Source: Tanypteryx hageni (taxonomy: Eukaryota; Arthropoda; Insecta; Odonata; Petaluridae). Taken from it: DNA of 64,000 nucleotides. How positions within the stretch are numbered: position 1 is the first letter of the stretch; each line of letters begins with the position of its first letter. Where the stretch lies: NCBI GenBank assembly GCA_028673005.1, contig CM054115.1, forward strand, positions 186,001-250,000, given 5' to 3'. Below are positions 18,500 to 29,800 of this stretch, piece by piece. The notes beneath the pieces were generated by a model. It was given only the letters and a program-made list of their open reading frames with translations, was not told the DNA's origin and ran no database searches. A program made the translations under genes and the position numbers.

Positions 18500-21400
18500 A
18501 TGTTTAATTCTTCCCCTGGAATCGTGCCCACTAATAGCACTTCTTTCCCGTTCGTACCTCCCATCAGTAGACCCTCCCAGCAGGACGTTATGACGCGCAT
18601 TAGCTCTTCTGACTCTCCACCCCCCGCTGACCACCCTTTCCCCCGCTTTTCCCATTGCACTCAAAATAACAACACATGCCCTCTCTCGCCCATCACCTCT
18701 TCCCCTGTCCCACCATATAACCTTAATACGCATGGTCCTCACACCCTCAACCCAGAGGCAGCTGAATTCTTACCCCCCCCCCTCCATTCCACTCCCGTCC
18801 CCACCCCCCTCACTACCTGCTATACATCCAGCCACAATCCGTACCTACTTTAACCCACATGCTCCTGATTTCATTCCTTCCCTAACTCAACCGCGTCCTT
18901 CCTTAGACCCAAATGCCTCTGAATTCTACCCATACGTATCTCCTGGTTCCGCATCTTCTAATCTTCTCCCTATCACTAATAAAAGCTTATCCTCATATTG
19001 CAATTCCAATACAAAGGCCATTCTATCTGAACAGTTTAAGCCCTTTCCACGCTCCCTCCAGATCTTATATTTAAATGCTCAAAGCCTAACAGCACATATC
19101 GAAGAACTCCGTGGTATACTACCTAACAATAAAGTACACATCATCGCTATTGCTGAGACCTGGTTGAAACCATCTATGTCTTCCTCTACTGTTAACATTG
19201 ACGGTTTTAAACTTTACCGCAACGATCGCGTTGGCAAAGGCGGCGGCGGTGTCGGAGTATATGTAAGAAACGATATTTCAACTAAATTTATTGAAAGTAG
19301 CGAATGTAATTACAGCAAAAGACCCGAATTTCTCTTTCTTGAATTGAAAATCTATTCACAGAAAATACTTTTCGGTATTTTCTACCGTCCACCCAAAATT
19401 GGTCATCTATCCGATATTGATGAAGTCATCTCTAATCACATTAACGATTACAATCATTTAATAATTACTGGCGATTTTAATGCCAATATACTCGCACCAA
19501 ACCCTGATTCGACATATTTATATAACTCCTTCAACTCTCTAGGCCTTAGTATTCTACCTCTAAATGCTACTCACCATACTCCTACTTCCTCTACCCTAAT
19601 TGATTTAGCCGTTACCGCCAATCCTGACAAGGTTCTCGCGCATGGCCAACTCTCTGCTCCGGGAATCTCCGCACATGACATAATATACATTGCATATTCA
19701 ATAAGGAGCCCAACTCACAAGCCGAAATATATCACCTATAGGGACTTCAAAAACATCAACAATGAGAAGTTAATTGCTGACGCGTCTGCCATGCCTTGGT
19801 ATTCTATTGAGTACATGGACGACATTAACGACAAGGTTGAGACTTTCAACAATTTTGCACAGTCATTAATCAACACTCACGCTCCACTAAAGACTAAAAG
19901 AGTCTCTAAGCCCCATGCACCATGGCTCACAACAGACATCAAACTGATAATGAAGAGACGTGACAATGCCTTCCGCATTTTCAAAAATACAAAAACACAG
20001 ATCTCATTCAACCAATTTAAAAAACTAAGAAATAAAACTAAGCAACTTATCAGAAACTCTAAAACTCGGTACATTCATTCACTGTCCCGTCCAAATTCTT
20101 CACAATCTGCTCTATGGAGTAACTTAAAATTAATTGGTATTGGAAAATCTAAGGATACACAACTTCCTCCTCATATTTGCCTTGATACACTTAACACTCT
20201 ATTCACCACACCCCCAACTCCTGATGACAACGAAATAAAACAGAATCACATACACCACCTACTTCAACACACTCCTCCCACCACAGCATCACCACCATTC
20301 CAATTTTCTCCTGTAACTCAGCTGGAAGTACTGAATTGTTTACGTAAAATCAAGTCCAGAGCACAAGGTGCTGACGAAATTCCAATAGTTTTCCTTCATA
20401 AGATTATTCATCTAGTGCTACCCGTCATCACTCATATATTCAATTGGTCGCTTATGCAAAACAAATTCCCATCGCAATGGAAACTCGCCATAGTCCGTCC
20501 CATACCTAAGAAAAGTCTTACTTCTGACATAACCGACTTTCGGCCCATCAGTTTACTTCCTGTATTATCAAAGGCATTTGAAAAGGTTTTACATGAACAA
20601 ATCACATATTTTCTAATTAGTAATAATATCCTCGATTCTCTACAATCAGGATTCCGAAAATCACACAGCACTACCACAGCACTCCTCAAAATCACTGACG
20701 ATATCAGATTAGCAATGGACAAAAGAGAAGTCACTATTATGACTCTTCTTGACTTTAGTAAAGCTTTTGACTCTGTAGATGTAAACATACTTCTAACCAA
20801 ACTGCGCCTCATGAACTTCTCCTCAGATTCCCTAAACTTAATTAGTTCTTACCTGAATGATCGCTATCAAAAGGTCGTAACTGACAATCATTCCTCAAGA
20901 TGGATTAAAGTGTCACGTGGCGTACCACAAGGTTCCACCCTCGGGCCACTGCTCTTCTCTCTGTACATTAATGATATATCTTCTCAGCTTGCTCACTGTA
21001 AATACCACCTTTATGCTGATGATCTCCAAATCTATATGCACTCTCGCTCTATTGATCTCCATCTTATCATTGATAAAATGAACCATGACCTCACTTCTTT
21101 ATCCAAATGGAGCAATGTAAATTTCCTCAAAATTAATCCTTTAAAAAGTCAGTCTATTATTATTGGGTATCCCAAACTTCTCTCGTCACTAAACTTCTCA
21201 GAACTTCCCCCAATTCTGCTCAATAACTCTGTCATTCGTTTCCAAAAAACTGCAACCAATCTCGGGTTAGTATTCAATGACACATTGACCTGGACTGATC
21301 ATATAACTAAAATATGTAATACTGTTAACAGTTCACTTCACTCACTTAAAAGAATTAAAAGCATTACCCATTTCTCCCTTCGCAAGCGACTTATCACCGC

Positions 21401-21872
21401 TCTTGTCCTTCCTCACCTTGATTACTGCGATACGGTCTATCAAGATCTATCTAACGAGCTATCTCTAAAATTGCAGCGTGCACAAAATTCCTGCGTAAGA
21501 TTCATTTGTGATCTCCAAAAGAGAGACCATGTCACTCAACCTCTATATACGTTAGGCTGGCTTCGCACTGAAGCTCGTAGACGTCTTCACCTCCTCTCGT
21601 TATTTTACCGAATTATAACTCTTCAAAACCCGCAGTATCTGAACTCCAAATTTTCCCAAATGAACTCTGTACACAACGCCAACACTAGGGGCACCAATCT
21701 CTTCCAGATCCCACATCACAGGACGGAAATTTATAATAAATCCTTCCATGTTACAGCTTGTAGACTTTGGAACGCCCTACCTACTGACCTCCAAAACGCA
21801 ACATCTCTCCACATATTCAAACATAATTACTTTAAATTGCTGTTCTCTGCCCAAAATTCAGGTCAGCTTTAA
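18500..21872 (+). CDS. LINE EN-RT polyprotein with N-terminal PAM2-like region
   Basis: Two frames make up the protein. The upstream frame (ATG near 18500, MFNSSPGIVP) is Pro/Ser-rich and reaches the first PAM2-like motif at 18746-18775 (LNPEAAEFLP). A run of ten C at about 18773-18782 then shifts the frame by one base. The downstream frame carries FNPHAPDFIP (18849-18878) and LDPNASEFYP (18903-18932). The APE endonuclease follows (LNAQSL, AETWL, GDFNAN, SAHDIIYIAY). The RT has YFLISNNILDSLQSGFRKSH, LLDFSKAFDSVD, SRGVPQGSTLGPLLF and the YADD box. The C-terminal end has RLWNALPTDLQ. The downstream frame is open for 1046 codons from an ATG at 18732. PAM2 motifs bind the MLLE domain of poly(A)-binding protein, so this LINE may recruit PABP. 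Confidence 0.8.
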
Positions 21873-22318
21873 CATTTTCTTCTTACCAATTGCAAGACGG
21901 CTTCCTTCACTCTTCCTTACTTAATTAACATTAATTATTTTTTTTTGCAGGTTATCGAGTTCGCAAAGTGTACGCCTCCTTCGACTGTTACCTTTTCATT
22001 GTCTAGTGTCTACTATGTTATAGTGTTTATGACGGTATACAACGATGCTGTATATACGAAGACTTACTGTACATACTCCTTTCTATTTAATGTTGTATTA
22101 CTATATCATTATATGTACACTATCTAGGGTTTTCGCAGGTTTTTCACACCCCCCTTCTCAGTGGGTGTTTTCCTGCGTGGGTTTTACTAGGGAGGACATG
22201 CCTGTTTTACCTAGGTTTTCCCCACAATCTCTAATCTGTCTTCAATTTTATATATATATATTTTTTTTACTTTTTTTTACTCTGTATGATTTAGGTATAT
22301 ACTGTTTATGTTATGCGT

Positions 22319-22381
<63 letters not shown>

Positions 22382-22495
22382 TACTTTACCATTTTTTTTA
22401 TATTTTTTATATTGACGAAGGGTTAAATGTAAGAATGGACCTTATGGTCTAAATTTCGCCCGAATAAAGACGATTATCTATCTATCTATCTATCT
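21873..22495 (+). other. LINE 3' UTR with (TA)n run and (ATCT)n tail
   Basis: This is non-coding sequence after the RT stop. It contains a TA dinucleotide run at about 22322-22379, a T-rich stretch, a TTGACGAAGGGTTAAAT block and AATAAAGACG, ending in four to five ATCT units at about 22475-22494. The ATCT tail marks the LINE 3' end and touches the second polypyrimidine tract. Confidence 0.7.
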
Positions 22496-23033
22496 TCTCC
22501 CTCCCTCTCCTACTCCCTTCCTCTCCTTCTCCCTTCCTCTCCTTCTCCCTCCATCTTCTTCACCCCCTCTTTCTCCTTCCCTCTCCCTTCCTCCCTTTCT
22601 CACTCCAACTACTTCACCCCCTCTTTCTCCTTCTCCATCCCTCTCCTTCTCCCTCCCTCTACTTCTCCTTCCCACTCCTTCTCCCTTCCACTCCTACTTC
22701 CATCTCCTTACCCCTCCCTCTCCTCCTCCCATTCTCTCCTTCTCCTTCCATCATGTTCACCCCTCTTTCTCCTTCTCCCTCCCTCTCCTCCCTCCCTCTA
22801 CTTCTCCCTTCCTCTCCTCTCTCCATCTTTTTACCCCTTCTTGCTCGTTCTCTCTCGTTCTCTCTCGCTCTCCTTCTCCCTCCCTCTCCTTCTCACTTCT
22901 TCTCTATTCCCACCATATCCATCACCCACTCTTTCACCTTCTCACTCCCTATCCTTCTCCCTCCCTCTTCTTCTCATTTACTCTACTTCTCCTTCACCCA
23001 CACTTTCGCCTTCTCTCTTCCTATCCTTCTCCT
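22495..23033. repeat. Polypyrimidine tract, second part
   Basis: The composition and unit type (CTCCCTCCCTCTCCTTCTC) are the same as at 11453-14270. It ends abruptly where the 23034 repeat begins. The open frames across it are composition artefacts. Confidence 0.9.
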
Positions 23034-24589
23034 TTCGTAAACTTCATATATTTTGTGATTGAGTGAAGTGCATGTCTGTGTTCGAATTTAGTCTGTTTGG
23101 TCCCTGTCGTTGTCGTGAGATGCACAAACCATCAGACATTTGTTTGAGATATCAAGTCCCTTTTGTGAAACAAATTTATTCTGTAAACTTGGTATATTTT
23201 AACTGATTATCTCTAAAAAAGTCTTGAGGTTTGTGCAGTGTATGAGTTTGTTTTAAAAATTGCTTTCACTGTAAATTTTCAATTTTTCACCGTAGTCTTT
23301 CTCTCGTATACACTTATGAGCATACAATCTCACATCTTTGCAGCCTTCAGTAAATGCAAATTGTGCATTATACTAACATAAGGTATAACTTTCTGTAAAT
23401 TTCCACTATTGCGTGCTTCTTCAACTTGCATTTGGAACAGATTTAATCTGTTTGAGTGGTGGGTGACAAGCCAGCTTAAAATCATATTTTTTGTTTGTAA
23501 AGTGGACCGCAGCCAGAAAGTTGCAACTAACAGAATGTGCCAAAAATGTAATTGGTTTGTTTGTATTTTTAAATGTGGGGGTACTTAGTGGTTCTTCATT
23601 ACTATGAAGAAGAAAATGTGAATTTGGTCTGTTTTTTAAAATGCACCACCTTTTTTTAACTTCACGAGCTTGCGGTTCACGAATTTGCATACGTCATACA
23701 TTAGCGATGCCAACAAAGCGATTTCACTTGCTATTAGGCGTTTTGAAGATAATTAAAAGAATATTTTTAACTTTATGTTGCTAGGTTTTCATTTGCTGTA
23801 ACGCCATCCATTATTTTCTGTGACGCCTTCCTTTGTTTTCTGTGACGCCTTCCTTTGTTTTCCGTGACACCTTCCTTTGTTTTCTGTGACGCATTCCTTT
23901 GTTTTTTGTGACGCCTTCCTTTGTTTTTTGTGACGCCTTCCTTTGTTTTCTGTGACGCCTTACTTTATTTTCTGTGACGCAAACCGTTATTTTCTGTGAG
24001 CCTTCCTTTATTTTCTGTTAAACTGCATTGTTTACGTTAATAAAATTAATTTTTTTGGTTGACTGTGAACCGTACTCGCATATATAACATTGCGTCTTAG
24101 AGGGAAATTGGACTTGTACTTCGCGAATTTGCTTTTCGCGGCAGTTTTCCGGAACCAATTATTCGCGAAATTCAAAAAGGTGGTGTATATGTGAGAAATA
24201 CATTTTGTACTTAACTCAATATGTGTAAATTGTGGGCATTTATTGGGTTTTTAGGCATCCAGTTGTAAACGGTATAGAAGTATCTTATTGTACATTTTCT
24301 TATAATAAATTACTCATTATAAATTTATTTTGAATGTTGTTATTTGACAGCGTTATTTCCTTTATAACCATCTAAATTCTAATACAGGATTGTTTTTCAT
24401 TCGATCATAACCCTTCTAATAAAATTATTTAAATTTATTAAAATATTTCTATTGAAAATATGTTGTAATGTGAAGTAATATCATAATTGTAATTTTCCCT
24501 TGTGACTAGCTATTCTGTGAAAGAAAGTCTAGGTTGAATTTTCAATTAATGAGATTGCATTTCCGATTAATGAGGAAAGATTTATCTTT
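23034..24589 (+). repeat. Interspersed repeat family, copy 1 (~1.56 kb)
   Basis: It begins TCGTAAACTTCATATATTTT and ends near GATTTATCT. The same sequence recurs in the same orientation at about 54162-55577 with a few percent divergence, and a diverged inverted part at 37600-37930. Inside is a minisatellite of 22-bp units (TTTGTTTTCTGTGACGCCTTCC) at about 23805-24030 with about nine or ten units, against four or five in copy 2. No transposase or RT is present and no terminal inverted repeat is clear. It is probably a non-autonomous element of unknown class. Confidence 0.75.
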
Positions 24590-24599
24590 ATCTATATTA

Positions 24600-24811
24600 A
24601 GAGATAGTGAAATAAGCAGGGTCGTCGCGACACTCAACGTCGGAAAACGAGGACAGCCTACAACCCTGCCGTCGCTTCGGTGCGTTTTGTCACGGCTCTC
24701 CCATTGGTCGAATACGTTGCCAGGCAACGAGCTACATAAGCAGACGCTTCTCCCTCCCCCCCCGGCCCCCACCCGCTGGCCGCTTTACGTGGGGGCAGCC
24801 CAAGGTATATA
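24600..24811. promoter_or_regulatory. GC-rich island with RFX X-box-like palindrome and inverted CCAAT
   Basis: A short CpG-rich stretch between two repeats holds CGTTGCCAGGCAACG (24715-24729), which matches the RFX X-box pattern GTTGCC-N-GGCAAC, and an inverted CCAAT (ATTGG, 24702-24706) just before it. The combination is typical of promoters. No gene start is evident beside it, because a Tigger element begins at 24812. A GGGTCGYCGCGACACTCAA-like start (24618) is shared with about 53263. Confidence 0.4.
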
Positions 24812-26860
24812 CAGTGAACTCTCGTTCTAACGTTTTCGCTTCTAACGTTTTTCCGCATCTTAAGTCGAAATTTTGAGGTCCTAGCTAGAGCTCCATTTAC
24901 TTCCATTATATCTTTTCCCGCTTCTAAAGTTTATCGTCTGTAACGTTTTTCCGCATCCCAAGTATCGAGTTTCAACTCCCCGTCTAGAATTACATCCGCT
25001 TATAACGTGAGAATAAAAATTACGAAAACTGGAAAAGGTACATAAACGCAACACAACCTCTATTAAGTTAATTTGTATTATACATAGTTTACGATTAACT
25101 CAATAAGGTCAGTAAAAGTGTTTATTTTGCTTCCAGTATGCCCTACTTAGTTACAATCTATGTACAGAATAATGTGGCTATGCAGAGTCTACTAGATTTC
25201 ACTTTCATTAAATTACCATCAAACTTTGTCTACATACATTGCAGCATCTCTACTCTCAGTCTCCACCATCTAAACTTTCTCAGTGACAGTTCTTTATCAG
25301 CCGTCGTCTTCGGTACGCAACAAGCCAAGTTCAGTCGTCTACCGTTGGAACTCTGCTCGTTTGTCTGATTGACATAATACAATCAGTGCATTCTATGTCA
25401 TTTCTATTTTAGTGACAGTTGCACCTCGTAAGTTGAAAGCTGTAAATTTACGAAGTTTAAATATTTTAGAGAATTTTACTCTCAGTGCTGTTTAAAAGTT
25501 TTTGTACTCCACCCCATATATTTCTAATGGCATCAAAAAGAAAGGTTATATCTCTTGATGAAAAAAGATTAATAATCGAAGAAGTAGATAGAAATCCACA
25601 TCTGAAACGTGTTGAAATGGCAAGGCGATTAGGGCTGGCAGTGACATCGCTGAACACAATTATGGCTCACCGAACATCGATCCTCAAAGCTGTAAACGAC
25701 TGCGGTGTGGCTGCGAAAAGGAGGAAGAACTCTCGAGCATCACCTTACGAAAGAGTGGAAGCATTGTTACTCGAGTGGTTTCAGCAGGCTCGAGCTTCCA
25801 ACATCCCGATTAGCGGTGTTATAATGCGTGAAAAGGCAATACAAATCGCAAATCAACTGGGGTTTCCTACTTTTACGGCATCCAGCGGATGGCTTGATAG
25901 GTTTAAAAACCGTCATGGTGTAGTTTATAAAGTCGTTGCAGGAGAGAGTGCAAACGTAGATCTTGCATCAGTGAATCATTGGATGACAGGAGAGTAACCC
26001 GAGAAAATTAAGAACTATGCACCATGCGATATATTTAACGCCGATGAAACAGGATTGTTTTATAATTTGTTACCAGATAGAACCTTAACTTTTCGAGGAG
26101 AAGCTTGCCATGGAGGGAAGAAAAGCAAGGAGCGACTGACAGTTTTGCTGTGCTGCAATGCAGACGGTAGCGAAAAACTCCAACCACTTGTGATTGGAAA
26201 ATTCGCCAAACCGCGATGCTTCAAGAATGTGAGGACACTCCCATGTAAGTATAAAAACAACTCCAAGGCATGGATGGCATCAAAATTATTCATGGAGTAT
26301 TTGCAAGAGTTTGATGCAAAAATGGGTTCCACCTCGAGAAAAGTGTTGCTGTTTGTGGATAGTTGTGCAGCTCATCCACAAGATACTGCCAATCTACGGT
26401 TTAGATGGTGGAGACTGAGAGTAGAGATGCTACAATGTATGTAGACAAAGTTTGATGGTAATTTAATGAAAGTGAAATCTAGTAGACTCTGCATAGCCAC
26501 ATTTTTCTGTACATAGATTGTAACTAAATAGGGTATACTGGAAGCAAAATAAACACTTTTACTGACCTTATTGAGTTAATCGTAAACTATGTATAATACA
26601 AATTAACTTAATAGAGGTTGTGTTGCGTTTATGTACCTTTTCCAGTTTTCGTAATTTTTATTCTCACGTTATAAGCGGATGTAATTCTAGACGGGGAGTT
26701 GAAACTCGATACTTAGGATGCGGAAAAACGTTACAAACGATAAACTTTAGAAGCGGGAAAAGATATAATGGAAGTAAATGGAGCTCTAGCTAGGACCTCA
26801 AAATTTCGACTTAAAATGCGGAAAAACGTTAGAAGCGAAAACGTTAGAACGAGAGTTATA
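24812..26860 (+). mobile_element. Tigger/pogo transposon with ~460 bp terminal inverted repeats
   Basis: The left end (CAGTGAACTCTCGTTCTAAC) follows TA dinucleotides, as expected for pogo/Tigger. From 24814 to about 25274 the sequence is the reverse complement of about 26398-26858, with few mismatches and all the way from the tips to a CTCCACCATCTAAA block. Normal Tiggers have short ends (about 20-30 bp). Here the right copy replaces the last third of the transposase, which is cut at 26397. The rightmost ~5 bp of the end (CACTG) are missing on the right side. This is a rearranged, non-autonomous, fold-back-like copy. Confidence 0.85.
25527..26444 (+). pseudogene. Tigger-type transposase (CENP-B HTH, partial DDE)
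   Basis: From the ATG at 25527 the protein has a psq-type HTH (KRKVISLDEKRLIIEEV), a CENPB-type HTH (ANQLGFPTFTASSGWLDRFK), then the DDE_1 catalytic core: IFNADETGLF (first Asp) and VLLFVDSCAAHP (second Asp). A TAA at 25995-25997 stops it in frame; the frame then stays open to 26444. The third catalytic acid and the C-terminus are missing because the right inverted repeat begins at about 26398, so the last residues are read from repeat sequence. It is inactive. Confidence 0.85.
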
Positions 26861-29800
26861 ACAAATCGCTTGAGGGGAAGTACGGGAGTTGGGGAAGTAG
26901 GTATTACTACGGATTTGAATCAGCGTGTGTTGTGTTGTTGGGAAGTGTTGCAAATTTCGTCTTGGTTTGGCCACCGTGTTGCATCCCCAGTTGTAGGGAA
27001 AAGGAGGTTACTCGAGTTAGGTAAGTTTTTTGACATCGTTAATTTATTCAAGGTATGCAAATGAATGTAGCTCGTAAAGCATTCAATGGGTTGCCTTTAA
27101 CCATCATAGTAAGAATATGATGCCACCACGATTCTCGTTGTGGTATCAAAATTGTATCGAGGTGCATTAATTTTTAATAGGTTAATATATCTATTCCCTT
27201 ATTGCCTACGGATAAGTACATATTGCATTAAATATTCATGTGTTTGGACGTTTGAACGAGCATTCACATTTCGAACGCTGGCGTTATTACAATCGCCATT
27301 AATAAAACTCCGAAACCAACGACTTTTGGCAAGAACTTTGGAGTTTCACGCGACATAGGTAAATAGTTTTCCCGTATCGAGCGCCTACCTCCAAATAGCC
27401 TAAACCTATAGCAGTTATTCTGCAGTCGTATTAGGGCTTTAAGAAAAATTGAGCCCGGCTGACGGCGAACAATAGAACCCTCGCAAAAATATTTCATCGA
27501 GTTGGCAGGTCACTTAAAACGATGCCAAAACCAATGGACGGTTACAGAATATAAAAACAAACTTAAAATTATAGTCTCAATAGAGGATGAGAAAATTACG
27601 AGTGGTCCTGTCGAGTTATGTAGTAATTTAATTTTTACAACACCGGCGCGGGAGATTTGAAAAAATTACCTCATGAAAACTCATATGCTGCAAGAACCAC
27701 GGGGAGTAGGCGTTGGTAAAAAGCAACAATTTCCGCGTAATTTAATTCATTATGCATCGCTGCTATTTGTAAACACCTACCCCCCGTGGTTTAACCATAT
27801 CGGTCATTTACCGTTTTAATGAATTTCTAGCCAGGCCGACGCCGAACCGGATGAACCCGGAAAAATATTTTTTTCGAGAACATAGGTAAGTTTCGACTAC
27901 TTGAAAGCAATGGGCTAATAACGAGTAAACACAGAATCATATGCTGAGTTATTGTTATAAACAATATCTTTCTACCTTATGTTTTAGATCCACCAGTAAT
28001 GTTTACGTTTTACGGAAATTTGAGACCGCGACGCGGAGAGAGACGAAAAATCCAACGCAGTGAATACATTTGGGGGGATAGATGCTTAAGATATACATCT
28101 ATACAAACGTGCCATGTAATGTTTAATCTATGCTGTTAACGCCTACACCTTTCAGTCTTTTTATAAACAACCATTAACTGTGATGTATTTCTTCGAGCGT
28201 AGCTAGCAGCGCATCAGAAATATATATTTTGAAATTACTTAAAAACAAGATAAACGGCTACAAGATACACAAACAAACTTAAAATTATTCTCTATATATT
28301 CGATGAGAGAATTACGCGTGGTGCTTTCGTGTTATGTCGTAATTTAATTTTTACATTGCCGGCGCGGGAAATTTGAAAAAAAAACTCATGGCCCGAGTCT
28401 GCCCATGAGAAGGGCCCGCAGCGCATCCGGAACCGTTATTGGAAAAACATGTTTGCGAGAGGTAGCTTGTTGAAACATGCATAGGATTACAGATATTTTA
28501 ATATTTATTTGGCAGGGTTAATGCCAATTTCCTATCTTTCGTCTTTTTACTCGAAAGAAATTTTTTAATTTCACGTTTACGTTTTTTCGAAATTTTGGCG
28601 TTTTTTTTTAATCAAAATATCTGAAAAACTGTGGGGTGTAGGTGAATTTAGTTTTCATTGCCGAACGTCAAATATAATTGTTGACATTTTCATGTTTACC
28701 GTAATAAGCTACCTTACTTGGTTTGGCGGATATGGTTGATTTCTCATCTTAGAGAGCGCCGGGTGCGGCCGAACTGGCTTTGGAGATGCCCGATTAAGCG
28801 GTGTTTTAAACGTCCCAGGTTCAAATTGACAACGCCGTTCAATTTAGACAAAGTGGTTAATGTGAGTGGTCAATATCAATTTCGTACGACATTGACCTTT
28901 TCTGTCAATGGGTATTTACCTATAAAAATTCTTCGATTCGACGCTTTGGTGTCTTTGAACGTACAGAAATAAGTTTCCTCTCAATGAAAGTAGTAGAAAA
29001 AATAAAGTTAAACACAAAAGGATATGCTTAGTTATTACTGTGAACAATATTATTCTATCTTTTGTTTTAGCTCCACTAGAAATGTTTAAGTTTTACGCAA
29101 AATTTAGATCGCGGCGCGTCGAGGGTTGAACAACCCAATATAGCGAGGTATCTTGTGGGAGTAGGTGATTATGATATACATTTCCGAACTTGTCATGTAA
29201 TGTTTAATTATGCCTGTAATTTTTGTTTACCTCCTTTCTTTAAGTTTATCATGATTGCTGCTTATACAAATTTGTGATCTTCAAGCATATTTCGTTGTGT
29301 TTTCCAAAAATCGTATTTTATGATATTTTTGTTTTTTGGTACGTCAATTTTGTTTGCATCTTAGAACGTATTGGTATGGTCTTTATCATATATAAAAAAC
29401 CCATTATGCTAATATGTTATTATAAATTTTAAATATTTTTTAAGTTTTACAGTGATGTACGAGCGACGCCTCGAGCTCGGATAACATTTGATAATGAGAA
29501 ATCTAAGAGGGATAGGTAATAGTCTTACATATCTTCATATGTAGATTATAATGCTTCACGTGAGCTGTTAGTGGCTATTACCTGGATTTCGTAGGTTTTT
29601 CACAATTACAGATTGTGTGTTTTACCGTTACTCGACTGACGTCGGTAGCGCATCAGAAATCTCCGTTTAATTTCTTATCGTTTCATCATAACTCATTGGC
29701 AACAATTTTATTAAACGTGGGGTGTTATATTTAAGTAACTGTAAAAACTTGATTTCGCTAATGTTATTTTTATTATCAGAAAAAAATATATTCTTGTCAA

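Larger units (their letters stand above)
17646..22495 (+). mobile_element. Near full-length non-LTR retrotransposon with PAM2-like motifs
   Basis: The unit has a ~800 bp leader with short tandem repeats, a Pro/Ser-rich N-terminal region, an EN-RT frame of over 1000 codons, a ~600 bp 3' region with a (TA)n run, and a 3' end in a (ATCT)n microsatellite after AATAAAGACG. This is the layout of a microsatellite-tailed LINE in the Jockey/CR1 group. The only coding lesion I see is a one-base frame shift at a C10 run. It is one of the youngest-looking elements in the window. Target duplications could not be found because the flanks are low-complexity or LINE sequence. Confidence 0.75.

Noticed and set aside
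22045..22452. 135-codon ORF across a TA run, with Tyr-Ile repeats
   Set aside because: It is a microsatellite artefact within the LINE 3' UTR.
23421..23690. 89-codon minus-strand ORF conserved in both copies of the repeat (also 54545-54814)
   Set aside because: The two copies differ at three bases in this ORF and all three change an amino acid. That is no sign of selection on a protein; the frame is open because the copies are young.
23805..24030. CRISPR-like regular repeats (22 bp units)
   Set aside because: Units are directly adjacent without spacers and the DNA is eukaryotic; it is a minisatellite.
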